Shown here piece by piece: positions 59,537-64,000 of a DNA stretch of 64,000 bases. A program made the position numbers and the translations under genes. Every line of letters begins with the position of its first letter. The first letter of the stretch is position 1. The stretch is from Pollutimonas thiosulfatoxidans (GTDB lineage Bacteria > Pseudomonadota > Gammaproteobacteria > Burkholderiales > Burkholderiaceae_B). The notes under the pieces are model-generated. The model had not been told where the DNA came from. It did not search any database and saw nothing but the letters and a program-made list of their open reading frames with translations. The stretch lies in the NCBI RefSeq assembly GCF_004022565.1, contig NZ_CP022987.1, positions 2,542,001-2,606,000 of the forward strand. The letters are read 5' to 3'.

Positions 59537-60748
59537 TTACACCCAGCCCGCTTTGTCCAGGACTGCTTTGGCCTCGTTCATCGCATGCTGCATGGCGGCA
59601 ATATCATTTTCCGTCCATGGACGCGTGCCCGGGATGTGATGTACTGATATCCAACCGGAAAGCTGTCCTTGCGACACCAGAGGCCCCAACACTTGCGCTT
59701 TCACGCCGTACACGCCAACCAGCGCTTTAGGCGCCGGCACCTCGGTATTAATGCAGTCTTCCTGGATCAGCATCTTCCTGTTTTTGTCCAGCCACTGAAC
59801 TGTCGCCAGGCTGCGTTGATTTAAAGACGAATCCAGCTTCAGGCTGGCCACGCCCGGCGCGGTAGCTTCGGCATAAACATCATCCACGCCAATATTAAGT
59901 TGTGGAACATCAAGTCTGATCGTAGTCCGGCTGGCTTGGGTCTTATCCAACAAGTCGGCCAATATCGCATCCAAGGCCTCAACCACTTCGTGATCTCTTA
60001 GTAACTTACCCCAGCCGTGCAATGGGTTGTTGATTTCGGCCATCCTCAGCGCTTGCCACAATGTGACCGCTACGCTGTCAAAAATTGGTTTACCCAGCTC
60101 GTGCTCCATCTCATCCAGCACTACCGCCGCCGCCAAATTCGTGCATCCCACCACCAGGCACTCCGCCTCTGGTGAGTCGGCATCGCGTAATAGCTGCTTG
60201 ATCGTCTCGAACGAGGTGCCCCCTATGAGCTGGTTGGTGGCGATATCGAGTCGCGCGCCACTGACAACTTCAAAACCAGCGCTGCCGTAGGTCGCCGCCA
60301 TTTGCCGATGCGGCTCTTCCGTGTAGGGAGTCGCCAAACCAAACTTTTCAATTCCGTAATAGGCAAGCACCTCGAGTTGCGCGAGGGACGACGTGGAGGC
60401 AGGCAAGCCAGTCTGCTTGGTAATGTCCTTACAGATTTCCTGGTCGGCCTCGAAGCCTTTGCCGGACCACGCGCCCGAGGTGCCATTCCAAAGTATGGAA
60501 TCCACGCCGGCATCGGCCAAAAGGCGCGCCGCCTCCGCCATCTTGGCGGTCTGGAATTGGTTTACATCCTTCTCATCCAACGACAGTGTCTTTACACCAA
60601 CGCGGCTGTAATGCACTGAAGCCCTATCACTGATCTGGTGCAGCATCAGGTTGGTCAAGGGCTCCAATGCCGTGTTGGACGATGGCGTGATGAAACCGAT
60701 CTTTTTCAGGGAGTGCAAGCTATCAATTTTCTTTAAGCGTATGCTCAC
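59537..60748 (-). CDS. Arylmalonate decarboxylase/maleate isomerase-type enzyme fused to a GAF domain
   Basis: A 403-residue two-domain protein with GTG start and a good AAGGAA ribosome site. Residues about 14-250 are the Asp/Glu racemase superfamily, AMDase/maleate isomerase branch: GFITPSSNTALEP (18-30), WNGTSGAWSG (87-96), VVGCTNLAAA (199-208). Isomerases and racemases have two cysteines at the two active-site loops; here the first is Gly89 and the second Cys202, the arrangement of arylmalonate decarboxylase. Residues about 258-400 look like a GAF sensory domain (YGVKAQVLGPLVSQGQLSGW, then VHH and WTENDIAAMQHAM). A ligand-regulated decarboxylase or isomerase is inferred. Confidence 0.8.
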   Translation of the reverse strand: MSIRLKKIDSLHSLKKIGFITPSSNTALEPLTNLMLHQISDRASVHYSRVGVKTLSLDEKDVNQFQTAKMAEAARLLADAGVDSILWNGTSGAWSGKGFEADQEICKDITKQTGLPASTSSLAQLEVLAYYGIEKFGLATPYTEEPHRQMAATYGSAGFEVVSGARLDIATNQLIGGTSFETIKQLLRDADSPEAECLVVGCTNLAAAVVLDEMEHELGKPIFDSVAVTLWQALRMAEINNPLHGWGKLLRDHEVVEALDAILADLLDKTQASRTTIRLDVPQLNIGVDDVYAEATAPGVASLKLDSSLNQRSLATVQWLDKNRKMLIQEDCINTEVPAPKALVGVYGVKAQVLGPLVSQGQLSGWISVHHIPGTRPWTENDIAAMQHAMNEAKAVLDKAGWV

Positions 60749-60775
60749 GATGAATTCCTTATATATAACGTTTGT

Positions 60776-61540
60776 TCATGGCAGAATCCATCCGCCATCG
60801 ACAACCAAAGTGTGTCCGGTCACGTATGCTGACGCGTCGCTGGCCAAGAACGCAAAGGCATTGGCCATGTCTTGGGGTTGCCCGAAGCGCCCGAGCGGAA
60901 TCCGCTTGATGGCCTCGCTGTATTGTTCGGGCTGCTGAAGCAGATGCTGATTGATAGGCGTAAGCGTGCGGCCCGGCGCCACGCAGTTAACCCTTATGCC
61001 ATGCGGCCCCCACTCGAGCGCCGCTGTCTTTACAAACTGCGAAATACCCGCTTTGGTAGCTGCATAAACCGAGCGGAATTCGGCGCCGTTGTATGCCAGT
61101 TGCGACCCTGTGTGGATAATCGTGCCTTGACCGCGCGCCACCATTCGCTCGCCAACTAATCGGCTTAGCGTGATCGCGCCGGTCAGGTTCACGGAAACAA
61201 CCTTGGCTAGATCAGAGAACTTCAATTGCAGCAGAGGTTCGTAAAGCAAAATGCCAGCATTGTTGATCAGCACGTCCACGTCGCCTATTGCTGCTGCGAG
61301 CTCCTCGATGGACGACGTATGAGCCTGGTCATATACCACGGCGCGGAACGACGAAGGACGTTCGCTTACCAGTTCTTGCAGCGCTTGCTCATCCCGGTCA
61401 GCAACAAACACCTGCGCTCCAAGATCGGCAAAAAGAACAGCGGTCGCGCGCCCGATACCGCTGGCGGCTCCCGTGACACAAACTTGGCGGCCGGAAAAGT
61501 CAAACATATTTGAAAAGACAGCAGGTAAATGCATAATCAA
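60776..61540 (-). CDS. Short-chain dehydrogenase/reductase
   Basis: A 254-residue classical SDR: cofactor site TGAASGIG (23-30), NNAG (93-96), catalytic Ser146, Tyr159 and Lys163 (YAATK). The start at 61540 overlaps the TRAP4 DctM stop by four bases (ATGA), giving an 11-residue leader before the usual MFDFSGRQV; ATG at 61507 is an alternative without ribosome site. It ends 27 bases before the AMDase-GAF gene. Likely oxidises or reduces the hydroxy/keto form of the imported acid. Confidence 0.92.
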   Translation of the reverse strand: MIMHLPAVFSNMFDFSGRQVCVTGAASGIGRATAVLFADLGAQVFVADRDEQALQELVSERPSSFRAVVYDQAHTSSIEELAAAIGDVDVLINNAGILLYEPLLQLKFSDLAKVVSVNLTGAITLSRLVGERMVARGQGTIIHTGSQLAYNGAEFRSVYAATKAGISQFVKTAALEWGPHGIRVNCVAPGRTLTPINQHLLQQPEQYSEAIKRIPLGRFGQPQDMANAFAFLASDASAYVTGHTLVVDGGWILP

Positions 61541-62817
61541 TAGCCCACTAAGCGCGGCAGGAACAGGATAATTTCTGGAAACAACATGAATAGAAATAGC
61601 AAACCGTACTGAAGAAGGATGAACGGAGTAATTTCTTTGATGATGTCAGTTACTTTGATGCGCCATATGCCAGACGTTACGATCAAAAGGATGCCAACCG
61701 GGGGGGTTATACCGCCGATGGTGATGTTCATTACCACGAGGAAGCCGAAGTACACGGGATCAATCCCGTAAGTCGCAGCGACGGGAGCGATAATAGGTAC
61801 CAGCATCAGATAGGCGGCGTTGGCCTCCATGACCATACCAATCAATACCAAGGCCAACATCACCAAGAAGGTGAACACCAATGGATTCTCGGTCAACGTA
61901 GTCAGCCATTCAGCCACTTGCGGCGCGACCATCTCGGCGGTCAAAAGGTAGGTGACCTGAGACGAAAAGGCGATAAGCGCGCCCACCACTGCAGTGATAA
62001 TGCCGGCGTTCAGCAGTGCTGGTCCCAAGTCGGACACGCGCAGCTTTTTGGTGATGAAGAAGCCGATAACCAAGGCATAGGCCACCGCAATCGCCGCACC
62101 CTCTGTAGCAGTGAACACGCCTCCGACAATGCCGCCGACGACCAGCACCGGCATCAGAAACACAATAAAGGACCGGCGCAGTTCTTTCCCCACCCGTGCC
62201 CAAGTGAATGCATGGCCACTTATCGGGTAGCCACGCCGCCGGGCAATTAGCGAACACAGAACCATAGTGCCAACGCCGAGCAACACACCGGGTACGACAC
62301 CGGCCATGAACAGCGCGCCTACCGAAACATCCCCGGCCACCACGGCATAAACGATCATCCCAATACTTGGCGGTATGATCGGGCCCAGATTGGATGCCGA
62401 GGCGACCAGCGCAGCACCAAACGCCTTGCTATACGACTTACCTAGACTTGGACCCAAGGTGGCGCCCAAAGCGGTCGCATCGGCAACAGAGCTTCCTGAC
62501 ACGGAGGACAAGCCCATGGCCGAGCCGACAGTGACCAAACCGAGGCCGCCGGTAACCCGACCAACCACCGCATCGGCAAGCTCAATCAATCTTTCCATGA
62601 TGCCGCCGCGTACCATCAACTGGCCGGCCAGCATGAACAGCGGTATTGCCATCAGCGGAAACGAGTCCAGGGCATAGACCATCTTGCCCGCCAACTGCTC
62701 CATCGGAAACCCGCCCAGCACCACCCCAGCCAGGCCTGCCCAGCCCAAAGCAAAGGCCAGCGGCATACCTATAACTGCCAGCACCGTAAAAACAGCCAGC
62801 ATGGTCAAAGAGATCAT
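61537..62817 (-). CDS. TRAP transporter large membrane subunit (DctM), TRAP4
   Basis: A 426-residue, about 12-helix subunit: MVYALDSFPLMAIPLFMLAG, ASNLGPIIPPSIGMIVYAVV, VFTATEGAAIAVAYALVIGF and ITIGGITPPVGILLIVTSGI are DctM blocks. Four-base overlaps at both ends couple it to DctQ and the SDR. Confidence 0.94.
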   Translation of the reverse strand: MISLTMLAVFTVLAVIGMPLAFALGWAGLAGVVLGGFPMEQLAGKMVYALDSFPLMAIPLFMLAGQLMVRGGIMERLIELADAVVGRVTGGLGLVTVGSAMGLSSVSGSSVADATALGATLGPSLGKSYSKAFGAALVASASNLGPIIPPSIGMIVYAVVAGDVSVGALFMAGVVPGVLLGVGTMVLCSLIARRRGYPISGHAFTWARVGKELRRSFIVFLMPVLVVGGIVGGVFTATEGAAIAVAYALVIGFFITKKLRVSDLGPALLNAGIITAVVGALIAFSSQVTYLLTAEMVAPQVAEWLTTLTENPLVFTFLVMLALVLIGMVMEANAAYLMLVPIIAPVAATYGIDPVYFGFLVVMNITIGGITPPVGILLIVTSGIWRIKVTDIIKEITPFILLQYGLLFLFMLFPEIILFLPRLVGY

Positions 62818-63323
62818 GTTTCGCTCCAGTGCTCGTTCCGGAGTTCGCCGGTGATCAATATGCGGCCAATATGCAGGCAGGTATGAATGAGACCGAGCGC
62901 CAGGCTGGCATAGAATACGCCAACGCTAAGCGGAATACCGGGCATGTTCTGGTCCCAGGTCTCGCCCATTAAAAGCACAGAGTAATAGGCGATTATTCCG
63001 GACAGAATCATGATCAACACGGCATTTAATGAAAGCGTAAGGCGTCTGACCCTTGCGCTGAATCGCTCCACTACGAGGTCTATTCCGACGTGGGCGTTAT
63101 ATCGTATGCCCAGCGGAATGGAGAACATAATCGCCCATATGAAACAGACGCGCGGCACATCCCAGCCCCAAGTCAGCGAATCGTTCATGACATAGCGGAA
63201 AAAGACCTGCAGCAGCAGTACCGATGTCAAAACGGCCATCGTCACTTTCACGATGAGGGAAGCGATACGGTCAAGGACATCCAAGACCGCATCGTAGCGA
63301 CTAAGCAAGGCAGTTCTAGTCAT
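62814..63323 (-). CDS. TRAP transporter small membrane subunit (DctQ), TRAP4
   Basis: A 169-residue four-helix subunit; SLTWGWDVPRVCFIWAIMFS and GIRYNAHVGIDLVVERFSAR are the conserved region. The ATG overlaps the receptor stop by one base (TGATG). There is no hairpin or gap between receptor and small subunit here, unlike TRAP1 and TRAP2. Confidence 0.92.
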   Translation of the reverse strand: MTRTALLSRYDAVLDVLDRIASLIVKVTMAVLTSVLLLQVFFRYVMNDSLTWGWDVPRVCFIWAIMFSIPLGIRYNAHVGIDLVVERFSARVRRLTLSLNAVLIMILSGIIAYYSVLLMGETWDQNMPGIPLSVGVFYASLALGLIHTCLHIGRILITGELRNEHWSET

Positions 63324-64000
63324 CAGGTATTAGCGCACTTCTCAATGCCTTGTTCGACGAGGTCCATCGCTTCGTCACCCAACTTCTTGCGCATTTCCAC
63401 GTAAACCGAATGGGTGGCTTCGCGGAACTTGGCCAGATCAGCTGGCGACAGCTCGTGATATTCCATGCCGGCTTTAATAAGCTGCCCACGTGCGACCTCG
63501 TTCTCGCGCATCGACATGGCGCGCTGTTCTTCGGTCGCAGTTTTAGCTGCCTGTCGTACGGCTTCCTGCTGCTCAGGCGTCAGCTTCTCAAACGACGCTT
63601 TATTGACCATGTAAGCGGCCCAGTCATAGAAATGACCCGAGTTCGACAGGTATTTCTGTACCTCTGGGAATTTACGCACCACCATGTTGTCGTACGGGTT
63701 CTCTTGCCCATCGACAACGCCCTGTTGCATGGCTTGGTAGAGTTCCTTAATGTCGATAGGCGTGGGGTTCGCACCGAGCGCGCGGAACGTCAGCAGCCAT
63801 GCCTCACCGGGAAGCGTACGGATTTTCAAGCCGTCCATGTCGGCAACCGACTTTATAGGACGCTTGTTATTAGTGACATGTCGTGCGCCAACTTGGGCCC
63901 ATCCCAGCACCAACACGCCTTTCTCTGCCATCTTGTCTTCAAGAAACTTGCCGAGGCCACTTTCCATCTGGCAGATAGCCTGCTGGGGCGATGTTGCGGC
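63323..64000 (-). CDS. TRAP transporter periplasmic receptor (DctP), TRAP4, 5' part outside window
   Basis: The frame is open to the last base of the window, so about 225 C-terminal residues are visible and the signal peptide is missing. The ligand block GLKIRTLPGEAWLLTFRALG, then TPIDIKELYQAMQQGVVDGQ and ENP, is the classic DctP pattern and similar to the TRAP3 receptor. First visible gene of the operon running down to 55733. Confidence 0.92.
   Translation of the reverse strand, partial: AATSPQQAICQMESGLGKFLEDKMAEKGVLVLGWAQVGARHVTNNKRPIKSVADMDGLKIRTLPGEAWLLTFRALGANPTPIDIKELYQAMQQGVVDGQENPYDNMVVRKFPEVQKYLSNSGHFYDWAAYMVNKASFEKLTPEQQEAVRQAAKTATEEQRAMSMRENEVARGQLIKAGMEYHELSPADLAKFREATHSVYVEMRKKLGDEAMDLVEQGIEKCANT

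Noticed and set aside
33451..64000. Integrative island with att sites
   Set aside because: No integrase, tRNA gene, transposase or border direct repeats were seen in this part of the window.
1..64000. tRNA, rRNA, CRISPR arrays or riboswitches
   Set aside because: No cloverleaf, rRNA signature, periodic repeats or known aptamer core was recognised in any intergenic gap, including the gap before the cobalamin adenosyltransferase gene.

Overview
The window looks like a chromosome segment of a betaproteobacterium of the family Alcaligenaceae (Bordetella/Achromobacter/Pusillimonas group). This is inferred from high GC, the pairs hslV-hslU, lipB-ybeD, birA-coaX and waaC-waaA, a short HTH-less BirA, and the large number of TRAP and Bug-type solute receptors. 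No rRNA, tRNA, CRISPR array, prophage or integrase was seen.

Layout. 1-5.5 kb: end of hslV, hslU, a CusF-like protein, a PduO-type cobalamin adenosyltransferase, a carboxymuconolactone-decarboxylase family protein, a class III aminotransferase and a divergent RpiR regulator. 5.5-12.9 kb: an Ntn-hydrolase of the C45/penicillin acyltransferase type facing an operon for a complete peptide-type ABC importer plus an N-formylglutamate amidohydrolase. 13-16.2 kb: a BrnT toxin/XRE antitoxin pair, a diacylglycerol-kinase-like protein overlapping a metallophosphoesterase, and two copies of a palindromic intergenic repeat, one expanded into a 225-bp foldback element. 16.2-33.4 kb: core functions: lipoate synthesis (dat-like, ybeD, lipB, an atypical crotonase, lipA), dacC, birA-coaX, galU, waaA, waaC, a DMT exporter, a gamma-carbonic anhydrase, an autotransporter and a family 25 glycosyltransferase. 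A TnpB-only IS605-type element sits between galU and waaA and appears to supply the galU stop codon.

33.4-64 kb is accessory catabolism. It has one orphan Bug receptor cluster (IclR, M19 dipeptidase-like, NIPSNAP, RraA-like, CHMI-like, IclR) and four TRAP transporters. TRAP1 lies in an acyl-CoA operon (acyl-CoA dehydrogenase, ligase, PhyH dioxygenase, alcohol dehydrogenase, MaoC-like). TRAP2 is divergent from MBL hydrolase-GntR-LhgO, and one identical near-palindromic 14-mer lies upstream of each unit. TRAP3 and TRAP4 share one apparent operon that brackets an SDR and an unusual fusion of an arylmalonate-decarboxylase/maleate-isomerase-type enzyme with a GAF domain. Together the region looks like a set of uptake-plus-degradation modules for organic acids (hydroxy, dicarboxylic or aromatic-derived), each with its own regulator.

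The strongest candidates for something undescribed are the AMDase-GAF fusion operon with two TRAP systems, the paired operator architecture at 51 kb, the foldback repeat at 16 kb, and the TnpB element at the galU end. Assignments of function come from reading motifs; no database search was run.
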